From: Candidatus Raymondbacteria bacterium RIFOXYA2_FULL_49_16 | GTDB taxonomy: Bacteria; Fibrobacterota; OXYB2-FULL-49-7; XYB2-FULL-49-35 | Length of the DNA: 64,000 nt | Direction of reading: 5' to 3' | Assembly: GCA_001789205.1 (NCBI GenBank) | Contig: MFYT01000012.1 | Coordinates: 1 to 64,000, forward strand | Shown: positions 1 to 8,298 of the stretch, piece after piece | How the letters are laid out: the number at the start of each line of letters is the position of its first letter | How positions within the stretch are numbered: position 1 is the first letter of the stretch | Made by a program: the position numbers and the translations under genes | The notes under the pieces: generated by a model | Database searches by the model: none | Told to the model about the DNA's origin: nothing | Seen by the model: the letters and a program-made list of their open reading frames with translations, nothing else

Positions 1-8
1 AAAGCAAG

Positions 9-33
9 AAAAAAAAGCAGCCAAGTGGTTGCT
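9..33 (-). terminator. Rho-independent terminator of hisS
   Basis: Read on the minus strand, an imperfect hairpin (AGCA and CC arms pairing with GG and TGCT around a short loop) is followed by a run of eight T. It lies just downstream of the hisS stop codon, so it is the likely hisS terminator. The stem is short, which keeps confidence moderate. Confidence 0.5.
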
Positions 34-75
34 TTGTCATAGATTACCTGAAATTTAGGTATATTAACCTAACAC

Positions 76-1377
76 CTATGGGGCCGGGGGGTGAGTTCCC
101 ATTGCCAGGATTGAATACGCTTCGTCTTTTTCCACGACTTTCTCTTCGCCTGACCCCATGTCCTTTATCTTCACCTTACCCTCTTTCCACTCGTCGCCGC
201 CAACAAAGGCCACCATGCGCGCGTGCTGGGCGTGCTCCATCTGTTTCTTGAAATTTTGGCCTTTAAGGGAGAATTCGCACGAAACGCCTTTTTCGCGCAA
301 GAGCGAGGCAAAAGAGATGGCAGGCAGAGAATCGTCTTTATTAAAATTGATAATATAGACGTCAACAGGCTTACGGTACTGGGGTATCAGATTCTTTTCT
401 TTAAGCAGCTCGTAGAGCACAACATCGCCCATGCCAAAGCCAACTGCGGGCGTGGGCTCACCGCCAAACTGTTCGATGAGCGCGTCGTACCTGCCGCCGC
501 CTGCAATGGCGCGCAGGCTCTTCTGTTCGTCAAAGACCTCGAAGACAATGCCGGTATAATATGCCAGCCCGCGTATGACCGCAATATCGAACAGAACAAA
601 TTCTGAAAGGCCATATGCTGATATTTTTGAAAAGAATTCGTCGATTTCGGCAAGCGCGGGAACCTGGTCTGCCTTTGCCGCAACAAGCGCGCGTACATGG
701 TCGAGCGACGCGCATGCGAGCAGGTTCTCAATGATCTGGACATCGCTGCCTGCAATGCCGTCTTTGGCATACATTTCCTGGAGCGCTTCGGGTTCTATTT
801 TACCTTTTTTGTCCAGAATGGAATAGGCAGCCGGTATTTTTTCCGCTGGAAAACCGAGCGCAGACAGGCATTCGGACATGAGTTTTCGCGAATTGACCCT
901 GATTTTAAAATCTGTGCTGGCAAGGCAGAACGACTTCATCATGAATACAACAGCTGCGATAAGTTCGGCATCGGCGCTAATACCAGCCTCGCCGATAATA
1001 TCAAGATTCAGCTGGTGGAATTCGCGCAACCGGCCCTTTTGCATGCGTTCGTATCTGAAAAGCCTGGGGATGGAAAACCACTTTACGGGTTTTTTCAGCG
1101 AACTGCCCCTTGCCACGATCATGCGCGCGAGCGTGGGTGTTATCTCAGGCCGAAGGGCAATGTCACGGTCGCCCTTGTCCTTGAAATTATAGAGCTGCTT
1201 TACAATCTCCTCCCCGCTCTTTTTTGTGAACAGGTCGAGGTGCTCGAACATGGGCCCCTCGTATTCCTCGAACCCGAAGAGCCACGCGGTGCGTTTCCAG
1301 GTGTTGAAAATAAAGGAGATTACCTGCATATCCTCGGGATAGAAGTCGCGGGTGCCTTTTGGGCCCTGAAATGCCAT
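76..1377 (-). CDS. hisS: Histidyl-tRNA synthetase
   Basis: This cytoplasmic class II aminoacyl-tRNA synthetase charges tRNA-His with histidine using ATP. The 433-residue protein has the family N-terminus (KGTRDFYPEDM), the motif 2 region (FRYERMQKGRLREFHQ), the histidine-specific GLAYYTGIVFEVF segment and motif 3 (GGGRYDALI, then AVGFGMG), followed by an anticodon-binding domain. Length is normal for the family. The ATG is preceded by an AAAGG element. It is divergent from the small Zn-finger gene across a roughly 100-base AT-rich spacer that must hold both promoters, and a T-run hairpin follows its stop codon. Confidence 0.97.
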   Translation of the reverse strand: MAFQGPKGTRDFYPEDMQVISFIFNTWKRTAWLFGFEEYEGPMFEHLDLFTKKSGEEIVKQLYNFKDKGDRDIALRPEITPTLARMIVARGSSLKKPVKWFSIPRLFRYERMQKGRLREFHQLNLDIIGEAGISADAELIAAVVFMMKSFCLASTDFKIRVNSRKLMSECLSALGFPAEKIPAAYSILDKKGKIEPEALQEMYAKDGIAGSDVQIIENLLACASLDHVRALVAAKADQVPALAEIDEFFSKISAYGLSEFVLFDIAVIRGLAYYTGIVFEVFDEQKSLRAIAGGGRYDALIEQFGGEPTPAVGFGMGDVVLYELLKEKNLIPQYRKPVDVYIINFNKDDSLPAISFASLLREKGVSCEFSLKGQNFKKQMEHAQHARMVAFVGGDEWKEGKVKIKDMGSGEEKVVEKDEAYSILAMGTHPPAP

Positions 1378-1477
1378 ATGCGATAGCCTTTGTTAGTGTA
1401 GGGTTAAAATAATTTATTTTAAAGTCCCTGCACATAGTGTGCAGAGAAATACACAGTACATTTTCCGGAGAGACACC

Positions 1478-1858
1478 ATGAAGAAAGAAGTCAAACGCCT
1501 TCCTGACGCACATCTGCAGGCAGCAAAGGACATGCTGCCCAAGCACAGAAAGAAGAAAAATTGCAAGAAATGTTATGATCGGGGCTATATCGGCACCACG
1601 GACGATAATATGCTGGTGCCCTGCACCCAGTGCGTTGACGGCGACGCGCTTCTCAAGGAATGGAAAGAGTACGTCAAGAAATTCCCGGAACTGGTCGAAC
1701 TCTATGGCGACAGTCTTGAGGACAAGCCCGAAGCAGCCGAAGGCGCCGACGCAAAGAAGGCCAAGAGCGCGGTGCTGCCCGGGTCGCGGGGTTTTGTCGC
1801 CAAGGCCGCAACACAGCATCCGTCGTCATCAACCCATATCCGTCGAGGCGCTATATAA
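1478..1858 (+). CDS. Small zinc-finger-like protein of unknown function
   Basis: I do not recognise a named family. The 126-residue product is strongly basic at the N-terminus and has paired cysteines, CKKC and CTQC, separated by about 17 residues with a DRGYIG stretch, like half of a DnaJ-type zinc-binding module. A helical, charged C-terminal half follows. I chose the ATG preceded by CCGGAGAG at good spacing; an upstream in-frame start would add 13 residues with no ribosome site. Its last ~140 bases overlap, in another frame, the open upstream extension of the lytic transglycosylase gene, and the final ~25 residues look unconstrained. A frameshift at the gene junction is therefore possible. 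Confidence 0.6.
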   Translation: MKKEVKRLPDAHLQAAKDMLPKHRKKKNCKKCYDRGYIGTTDDNMLVPCTQCVDGDALLKEWKEYVKKFPELVELYGDSLEDKPEAAEGADAKKAKSAVLPGSRGFVAKAATQHPSSSTHIRRGAI

Positions 1859-1872
1859 TCTTTTTTGTCCTG

Positions 1873-3906
1873 TTGCTTCTGTGCGCATGCGCCGCTTCTG
1901 GCCAGACCAGCAACCAGATCATGTATGTTCCAGAGAACCTGCGGAACAACGTGGCTTTCTGGGAGATCATCTACCAGAAAATCCCCTCTGACCAGGGCCT
2001 TTTCCACGACGCTGATTCTGTACGCGTGATCTACGATACCATGGTCGTGGGTACGGCGTACAACAAGGCGCGCAGAAAAGCCATTAACGCGCGCGAACAG
2101 GATGTTGCGTCGGTTTTGCGGAGCTTGGCTGATACGCCTCCGGAATCGCGGGATCAGCGCATGCAGGATTTTGCGGCGCTCTGGGCACGGGAACTCACCC
2201 CTGACGCATGGCGCGAGGCCGCCGGACGCGTGCGTTTCCAATTGGGACAGCGCGATAATTTTATCGCAGGCATTAAACGGTCGGGCAGCTATCTGGAGCG
2301 GATAAAGGCCACCTTCAGCGAATACGGACTGCCCGAGGAGCTTGCCTACCTGCCTCACGTTGAGTCATCGTTCAACTACCGGGCCTATTCCAAGGTTGGT
2401 GCTGCTGGTATATGGCAATTTATGCGGTCTACGGGCAAACTCTACCTCAAAGTGGGCTATGTGATAGACGAGCGGCTCGATCCAGTCAAATCCACGCGCG
2501 CGGCCGCCAAGCTGCTCAGTTACAATTACCGGGAATTGGGGGCCTGGCCCCTGGCAGTCACGGCCTACAACCATGGTACTCAGAGCATGAGACGTGCTAT
2601 CCAGGTTGTGGGCTCAACGGACATAGGCGAAATTATCACTGCGTACAAAGACCGGCGTTTTGGTTTTGCCTCAAAGAATTTTTATGCTGAGTTCATTGCC
2701 GCCTACCGCACAGCAATCAACTATAAAGCCCATTTCGGTGAACTAACGATAAACCCGCCTTTTGAATTTATCGAGCATACGCTTGAGAAATATTACAAGC
2801 CATCGGCCCTGGCCGCAACATTCAACATAACGTTCGAAACCATGCGCGAATATAACCTTGCCATACGGCCAGTGGTCTTTGAACGCGACCAGTATCTGCC
2901 CGAGGATTTTGTCATTCATCTTCCGGTCAGCCTTGCGGCAAAGGACATGGATTCACTGCTTTCAATTTCCGTTGCAGGGAGCACAGCCCTCGAAAAACTG
3001 CCTCTTTCAGAATACCACCAGGTTGCATCGGGTGAAAACCTGTCGGCTATTGCTCAGCGCTATGGCATTGCCCTGCAGTCTCTCATGGAAATCAACAGTC
3101 TTGATCGACGGGGCCGCATCTTTCCCGGACAGATGATCGCCCTTCCGGGCGGTAAGCACGCGGTTGTTGCAGCGGCCGAACCTGTTGTCGCACGTGTGCA
3201 GCCTGTTGAACAGGAGGCTGTTCCTCCCACGACACCACCGGCGGCTCCGGTTGTCGCGACGGCGCCCGAAGCGCCCAGAGTCCAGGAGACCCGCGTTGTT
3301 CCTCCGCTGGCGCCCGATTTTCTGCGCGTGCCGCGCGTTCTGTCTGTTTCCTACGAGGTAATCAACGATTCACTGGCGCGGGTCTATGAGTTCATGTATG
3401 CCGCAGGACTCTCATTAGCAGCCGCTTATGCGGTAGAAGAATGCCCCTTCTGCGAGTTTTCAGCCGATTACTATGCGCTTGATTACATCGACCAGACCGC
3501 TGCGGACGCGAGTATTCGAATCCAGATCGACGAAACCATCGGCCACCTAGCAGACTGGTCGGGCGTGTCATCCGCAAGAATACGAGAGTACAACGCCATT
3601 TCCTCCAACATCGGCCTGGGCCAGCTCATCAAGATCCCCATTGTTGGCGACAATGCTGTTAAATTCCGGAACAAGCGCATCGAGTATCACATGAGCATCG
3701 AAGAGGACTTTTTTAACAACTACGCGGTTACCTCAATGGATACACTTACGGTACGGCGCGGCATGAATATCTGGACAATTTGCGCTAACAACGAAATACC
3801 GATCTGGCTTTTCATGAAGGCGAATGACATGGTCAACGGTCTCAGCCTGGCCGGACGCGATAAGGTTTTATTACCGGTGGTTGAATCGAAACAGCCGCCC
3901 CAATAG
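1873..3906 (+). CDS. Membrane-bound lytic murein transglycosylase (MltD-like) with LysM repeats
   Basis: It cleaves the glycan strands of peptidoglycan, probably from the periplasmic face of an envelope membrane. An SLT domain spans residues ~140-260 (HVESSFN with putative catalytic Glu164, then GAAGIWQFM and AYNHG). Three LysM-type wall-binding repeats follow: ~380-425 (clear), ~560-605 and ~635-675. A Pro/Ala-rich linker lies near residues 430-470. The nearest usable start is TTG, which leaves an odd short N-terminus. The frame stays open back to base 1720 and upstream would encode RRYIIFFVLLLLCACAAS, a better lipoprotein-type signal. The true start is unresolved, or there is a frameshift with the previous gene. 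The stop codon lies inside a perfect palindrome. Confidence 0.88.
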   Translation: MLLCACAASGQTSNQIMYVPENLRNNVAFWEIIYQKIPSDQGLFHDADSVRVIYDTMVVGTAYNKARRKAINAREQDVASVLRSLADTPPESRDQRMQDFAALWARELTPDAWREAAGRVRFQLGQRDNFIAGIKRSGSYLERIKATFSEYGLPEELAYLPHVESSFNYRAYSKVGAAGIWQFMRSTGKLYLKVGYVIDERLDPVKSTRAAAKLLSYNYRELGAWPLAVTAYNHGTQSMRRAIQVVGSTDIGEIITAYKDRRFGFASKNFYAEFIAAYRTAINYKAHFGELTINPPFEFIEHTLEKYYKPSALAATFNITFETMREYNLAIRPVVFERDQYLPEDFVIHLPVSLAAKDMDSLLSISVAGSTALEKLPLSEYHQVASGENLSAIAQRYGIALQSLMEINSLDRRGRIFPGQMIALPGGKHAVVAAAEPVVARVQPVEQEAVPPTTPPAAPVVATAPEAPRVQETRVVPPLAPDFLRVPRVLSVSYEVINDSLARVYEFMYAAGLSLAAAYAVEECPFCEFSADYYALDYIDQTAADASIRIQIDETIGHLADWSGVSSARIREYNAISSNIGLGQLIKIPIVGDNAVKFRNKRIEYHMSIEEDFFNNYAVTSMDTLTVRRGMNIWTICANNEIPIWLFMKANDMVNGLSLAGRDKVLLPVVESKQPPQ

Positions 3907-3939
3907 GGGCGTAGTGCAATACGCCCCTATTGGGGCGGC
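3894..3939. repeat. Perfect 20-bp-arm palindrome at the 3' end of the transglycosylase gene
   Basis: Two perfectly complementary 20-base arms (3894-3913 and 3920-3939) flank the 6-base loop GTGCAA. The left arm contains the last codons and the TAG stop of the transglycosylase gene. No T-run follows on either strand, so it is not a standard intrinsic terminator. The core, AGGGGCGTA facing TACGCCCCT, resembles dispersed intergenic palindromes I recall from many environmental genomes. It may still act as a convergent 3'-end stabiliser between the two genes. Confidence 0.75.
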
Positions 3940-3956
3940 TTACCGGCACGCAACAA

Positions 3957-6227
3957 TTAAGGGGCTAATAGAGAATCAGCTTCCACTGCGCCTGGATGTA
4001 TTTTTCCAACCAACAGCGGATCACAATAAAATGGATTGCCCGAATAGGCGGTTTTTCTGAAATAGCCGTTGCCAGTTTCCAGGAGACCTTCAGGACAGGC
4101 AAAAACCGCGAGCGCAACAGTGAAGAGCTGCTTCGAAATCCCATTGGTAAAAGCCCCGGAAACAATACCCTGTTCGTCAACAATGACGGATGAGAGCCGG
4201 CCTGCGGCATAGCCGTCCTGGTTTGCCGCTGAGAGCGAGGTGGGCGACTGGAACTGGGTAATACCCCCGTGGCTGCCGGGCGAACCCCAGTCAAACGTTA
4301 TTGCAAGGGTATCGGTTCCATCCTTGAGGCCAAGAGAGACTTTATTTACACTGTCGTTGGTGAAGGTGAATGACGCGGGCGAGCCATCGAGTCCAAAAGT
4401 TATACGCCCCGAGCTACCGGAAAATATTGATGCCTCGCTGCTACATGTAACATTCCAGTTCCACGTGCCGGGATTTTTAATGCCCGTATGCGTAAAGGTC
4501 ATTGTCATGGAGTGTGTTTTACCCTGGCAGTCGTAAACTTCGATCGAGGCGGAGTATATTCCCGTGTTACGTGAGGCCTGCAGTTGCGTGGTCACCATGT
4601 TCGCGTTAAAGCGTGTGGGAGCGTCGGAATTTGGGTTGGCATTGTCAGCCAGCATTGTGAAATTGTTCAGGGAGAAATCCTGTTCGGGCTGGCCCCGTAT
4701 CACCATGGCACCTTCTGGTATACCGTCATCATCAGTATTCACCTGGTTTATGCTCACGGACAGATTGTTGTTTATTGTTCCGTCGTATTCAGGCAGATGC
4801 AGCGTGTTTCTGATTTGGTAAAATATCTCCTGCAGCGTTGTGGATGTATGAATGAAGAGTGTACCAGTACTGAAAGTAAACCCAGAGGAATTTTTTGGTG
4901 TGCTGCCGACAAATGCGGTGATGATCAAATCATCGCCATTCTCTACATCCACAAGGTCACCTGTTGAAGTGTAAATCATTGCCTGAGGGTTGCCAATGCC
5001 TGTGCCACCTGCTGAAAAAAACATGTAATCAAATATATTGTCCGTTGCGAGCGCAGGGCGTAGTATCATATCTGGCGAATCTGAATAATTATTACCGTTT
5101 TGCAGATTAGCATATATGGTCGAATCAAATGAGAAGGCGTTGGAAATATACGTCCTTGAAATTGGCCGGTCACTGGTTACGGTCAGGTTTCTGATGTCCT
5201 GGGTGCTTGTGCCGCCGTCAGCAACACCGAGGTTTTCAACACGAATGCTCCCATCGGGCATAATCGCGACTCGCGCTCCTGAGGCGTTTGAGCCAGCGCC
5301 CTGGTTCCAGGCATTGCCAGTTAAAAAATCCTGCATGCACGCGAGGAACTGGGAGAGCGTTGCGACATTGTATAGACAGTCGGATATTTTTGTAGCCTGC
5401 GCCGGATTGTCTATCACAGTAAAGGTGGCAGTCAATGTCTCATCCATACCCAGTGTGCCCTGGATTGTGGCAGTAACCTTGAGGTGGTTGCCTATTTTTA
5501 TGCCAAGGTTTTGGCCGCCAGCATTGCGTACCCCAGTCAGGTGTGTTGCGGTATAAAACGCCGGGTCAGTGGCAAGAGCGCTGACGCTTGCGGGTGCCGA
5601 AGCATGATGAAGGCCATTTGCGCCAAAATCATTGTCTCCACCCCCTGTGGAAATCGAAACCGTATTGAATTCACCCATCGCATGATAAAACGGCTGTGTA
5701 AATAAGACGCAGCCGAAGCCTTCGCTGTCTGCATTCAAGTTTCCCGCAAGGGAGACCATTGTTGTGGCCTGCGCTGCTGAGGCAAAAGTATACAACGGAG
5801 TTTGAATGGGAGCAAGCAGTGATTCCTGAAGATAGAGGCCAGTATCGCTTGCCAAAGAAGAGAGGTCGGGAGCACCGACAAACCCCATGAGCCGCGGGCC
5901 ATCAAGTTCTTTAACCAAATATCCGTCTTTATCAAGAAAAAATGATCCTGGCCTGCGTAAAAAGACAAGCGAAGTGTCTTGTTTCAGTACAAACATGCCG
6001 TTCCCCTCAATGGCCATGTTGTATGGCTTGCCCGTAGTGCAGACAGGCTGCTGGTAGAAGTTAAATTTGTTGAGCGCAACAGTACCCACGAGTGAATCAG
6101 CGGATATCTGGCGGTTTCTACTGTCTTGGAGATCGGTATCTTCATCTGTGCCAGACGAAACCGGGTTTTCCTTTGAACAGCTCAGAAGTAAAATAAGGAC
6201 TGAAATTGAAAGTAGAGATTTAAACAT
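3957..6227 (-). CDS. Lipoprotein with flagellar-hook (FlgE-like) domains
   Basis: The 756-residue product begins with a lipoprotein signal (LLSISVLILLLSC, lipidated Cys17), so it should be anchored in an envelope membrane. Just after it comes a hook/rod-type segment: NMAIEGNGMFVL, then RPGSFFLDKDGYLV and GPRLMGF. Around residues 560-690 a FlgE D2-like region appears (IYSASIEVYDCQGKTHSMTM, GTWNWNV). The end (GNGYFRKTAYSG, then GKIHPGAVEADSLLAP) matches the hook C-terminal D1 region but stops before the final D0 helix. The N-terminal D0 helix is replaced by the lipoprotein signal. The start was chosen from AAAGGAT at good spacing. No flagellar genes occur in the window. The function is unknown; a non-polymerising, hook-derived surface protein is my inference. 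Confidence 0.72.
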   Translation of the reverse strand: MFKSLLSISVLILLLSCSKENPVSSGTDEDTDLQDSRNRQISADSLVGTVALNKFNFYQQPVCTTGKPYNMAIEGNGMFVLKQDTSLVFLRRPGSFFLDKDGYLVKELDGPRLMGFVGAPDLSSLASDTGLYLQESLLAPIQTPLYTFASAAQATTMVSLAGNLNADSEGFGCVLFTQPFYHAMGEFNTVSISTGGGDNDFGANGLHHASAPASVSALATDPAFYTATHLTGVRNAGGQNLGIKIGNHLKVTATIQGTLGMDETLTATFTVIDNPAQATKISDCLYNVATLSQFLACMQDFLTGNAWNQGAGSNASGARVAIMPDGSIRVENLGVADGGTSTQDIRNLTVTSDRPISRTYISNAFSFDSTIYANLQNGNNYSDSPDMILRPALATDNIFDYMFFSAGGTGIGNPQAMIYTSTGDLVDVENGDDLIITAFVGSTPKNSSGFTFSTGTLFIHTSTTLQEIFYQIRNTLHLPEYDGTINNNLSVSINQVNTDDDGIPEGAMVIRGQPEQDFSLNNFTMLADNANPNSDAPTRFNANMVTTQLQASRNTGIYSASIEVYDCQGKTHSMTMTFTHTGIKNPGTWNWNVTCSSEASIFSGSSGRITFGLDGSPASFTFTNDSVNKVSLGLKDGTDTLAITFDWGSPGSHGGITQFQSPTSLSAANQDGYAAGRLSSVIVDEQGIVSGAFTNGISKQLFTVALAVFACPEGLLETGNGYFRKTAYSGNPFYCDPLLVGKIHPGAVEADSLLAP

Positions 6228-6321
6228 CCAGCGATCCTTTGTTAACCGGTTTAACTCTTTGATATACAATAAATATGCAAAATAAGTACCAGAGCTAAAT
6301 AAATAACAGGATCAACGGGTT

Positions 6322-6400
6322 AAAAAGGTGTCAGGAACCTTTCTAAACGGCAAAAAAGATACCTGATACCTTTTTTTACCTATTTTAAGAATAGTATTTT
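6322..6400. repeat. Copies of a dispersed AGGTxxCTGxxACCTTTTT repeat
   Basis: Two related palindromic units lie side by side: AAAAAGGTGTCAGGAACCTTT, and GATACCTGATACCTTTTTTT followed by ACCTATTTTAAGAA. The second unit and its tail reappear near 36420-36460. They fill the space between the hook-like gene and the GrpB-like gene. Similar elements elsewhere are spread by REP-associated (Y1/RAYT) transposases; that link is recollection, and no such transposase is in the window. Confidence 0.6.
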
Positions 6401-6415
6401 GGAACCTGGAACCTA

Positions 6416-6988
6416 ATGGAAACCATTGAAGAAAAAATAGCCCGTGTTACAAAAGAAGAGGTCGCGCTTGCGGTTTACAATCCCAATTGGCCGCAGCTCT
6501 TCGAGAAGGAGCGCTGCCATCTTATTTCCTGCCTGCCCGCGGATATTGTCAAACGCATAGAGCATTTCGGCAGCACCGCTGTTCCGGGCTGTTTGGCAAA
6601 ACCTATTATCGACATGCTGGTTGAAGTGACCAGTCTCGAAGAAACAAAGAAGCGCATTGTGCCAATATTGGAGCAGCAGGGTTACGACTATTTCTGGCGT
6701 CCTTCACGGGGCAATGACATTCCCCCGTTCTATGCCTGGTTCATCAAGCGCGATGCAAACGGAAAACGGACGCACCATATCCATATGGTTGAGAAAGATT
6801 TTAAAACGTGGGACGCGCTTTTTTTCCGCGACTATCTGATAGACAATTCTGATGTTGCGCGCGAATATGTTGATTTAAAGCGCCAGCTAGCTAAGACCCA
6901 TACGCAGGACCGGGTCGCCTATACCATGGCAAAGGGCGAATTTATCACCAGGATTACAAAAAAGGCGATTGCCGATCAGCCGGCCTGA
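6416..6988 (+). CDS. GrpB/UPF0157 family nucleotidyltransferase-like protein
   Basis: The 190-residue protein matches the GrpB (UPF0157) family. It has the entry motif VYNPNWPQLFEKE, then IEHFGSTAVPGCLAKPIIDMLV, the family's nucleotidyltransferase-like signature, and a histidine-rich THHIHMV stretch. Family members occur alone or fused to dephospho-CoA kinase; their substrate is generally unknown. The gene is convergent with aroA and overlaps its end by 13 bases. It directly follows the dispersed repeat, and no strong ribosome site is visible before the ATG. Confidence 0.85.
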   Translation: METIEEKIARVTKEEVALAVYNPNWPQLFEKERCHLISCLPADIVKRIEHFGSTAVPGCLAKPIIDMLVEVTSLEETKKRIVPILEQQGYDYFWRPSRGNDIPPFYAWFIKRDANGKRTHHIHMVEKDFKTWDALFFRDYLIDNSDVAREYVDLKRQLAKTHTQDRVAYTMAKGEFITRITKKAIADQPA

Positions 6989-8253
6989 ATGTCGGCGCCA
7001 AGCGCCTGCATTTTCTGCTGGAAATCGGGAAAGGTAACTGCGGCTGATTCGGCCGTGGAGATAACGGTCTCTCCTTCGGCAATCATGCCTGCCAGTGCAA
7101 GCGCCATGACCACACGGTGGTCCCCATGGCCGTCAACGTGCGCACCGTGCAAGGAGCTTTGTTTAATCACCAGGCCATCTTCGAGTTCCTTGATGTTAGC
7201 GCCCATTTTAGTCAGTTCTTCGCACATAACCTTTATACGGTCGGTTTCTTTGATGCGCGCCTGGGGCACGTTGGTTATTTCCGTTTCGCCTGTTGCGCAG
7301 CAGCCAAGCACCGCAAGCGCGGGCAGCGCGTCGGGCATGGCATTGAGGTCTATTTCCATGCCTTCGAGCTCAGAGGATTTTACGCGAATACCTTCTTTCG
7401 TGACCTCAATGGCGCCGCTCATTTCCTGGACAAGCGCAATGACCGCTTTGTCGCCCTGGGGATCGTTCATGTCAAGGCCTTTGAGCAGCACATCGGAACC
7501 CGGTGCAATGAGCGCGGCGACAATGGGGAAGGTGGCGGATGAAAAGTCAGCGGGAATGGATTTCTCAAATCCGAAATAGGTCTGCCTTCCGGGAACCAGG
7601 AACTGCCTGCCGCCTTTTTGTTTGTATTCGATCCCCATCATCTTGAGCCACCAAAGCGTCATTTCGACATAGGGTTTTTCATTCAGCTTTGAGACGCGGA
7701 TGTCACAGTTCTTGCGCATGAGAGGCGCTGCAAGCAGCAGGGATGTGACAAATTGCGATGATGTGCCGTCGACCGACGTGTTTCCGCCCATGACCGGACC
7801 CTGAACCACAATGGGCGCGCTGCCGTTTTCGAGCTTTGATTCGGCGCGTTGGGCGCCCAGGCCTTTGAGAGCGGTCAGCAGAGGCTGCAGGGGACGCGAA
7901 CGGATGGATTCGTCGCCGTCGAGTTCGATCGGAGTACTGCTAAGGGCGGCAATGGAGGTAAGAATGGAGAGCGTGGTGCCCGAGTTCTTGACGTCAATAG
8001 GCGTGCCCGGCGCGCGCAGCGCAGGATGGCCATCGAGTCCTTTGATGGTCCACGTATCGGTCCCGGAGACATCGGCGCCCAAGGCCTTGATGGCCTCATA
8101 ACAGGCCATGGTGTCGGCGGAAATGAGCGGGTTGTGGATAACCGAAGCGCCTTTTGCCATGGATGCGATGGCCGCTGCGCGGATGGTGTGAGACTTTGAC
8201 GCGGGAATGCGCATGACGCCATTGACTGGTGATTGTTTTACTTTAAAGTCCAT
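6976..8253 (-). CDS. aroA: 3-phosphoshikimate 1-carboxyvinyltransferase (EPSP synthase)
   Basis: It joins shikimate 3-phosphate and phosphoenolpyruvate in the sixth step of aromatic amino acid and chorismate synthesis. The 425-residue protein has the N-terminal PASKSHTIRAAA lysine motif, NSGTTLSIL, DGDESIRSRPL, GTSSQFVTSLL, the KETDRIKVM motif and a C-terminal HGDHRVVMAL. A strong AAGGAGT precedes the ATG. The OstA-like gene lies 45 bases upstream on the same strand, so the two are probably co-transcribed. The second shikimate gene of the window, aroB, is 15 kb away. Confidence 0.97.
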   Translation of the reverse strand: MDFKVKQSPVNGVMRIPASKSHTIRAAAIASMAKGASVIHNPLISADTMACYEAIKALGADVSGTDTWTIKGLDGHPALRAPGTPIDVKNSGTTLSILTSIAALSSTPIELDGDESIRSRPLQPLLTALKGLGAQRAESKLENGSAPIVVQGPVMGGNTSVDGTSSQFVTSLLLAAPLMRKNCDIRVSKLNEKPYVEMTLWWLKMMGIEYKQKGGRQFLVPGRQTYFGFEKSIPADFSSATFPIVAALIAPGSDVLLKGLDMNDPQGDKAVIALVQEMSGAIEVTKEGIRVKSSELEGMEIDLNAMPDALPALAVLGCCATGETEITNVPQARIKETDRIKVMCEELTKMGANIKELEDGLVIKQSSLHGAHVDGHGDHRVVMALALAGMIAEGETVISTAESAAVTFPDFQQKMQALGADIQAG

Positions 8254-8298
8254 AGATACTCCTTAAAATGAATATACTAAATTTCCATGACGAGGGAA

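Noticed and set aside
697-1386. A 229-codon open frame antisense to hisS
   Set aside because: All hisS motifs lie on the other strand; the antisense product shows no family features.
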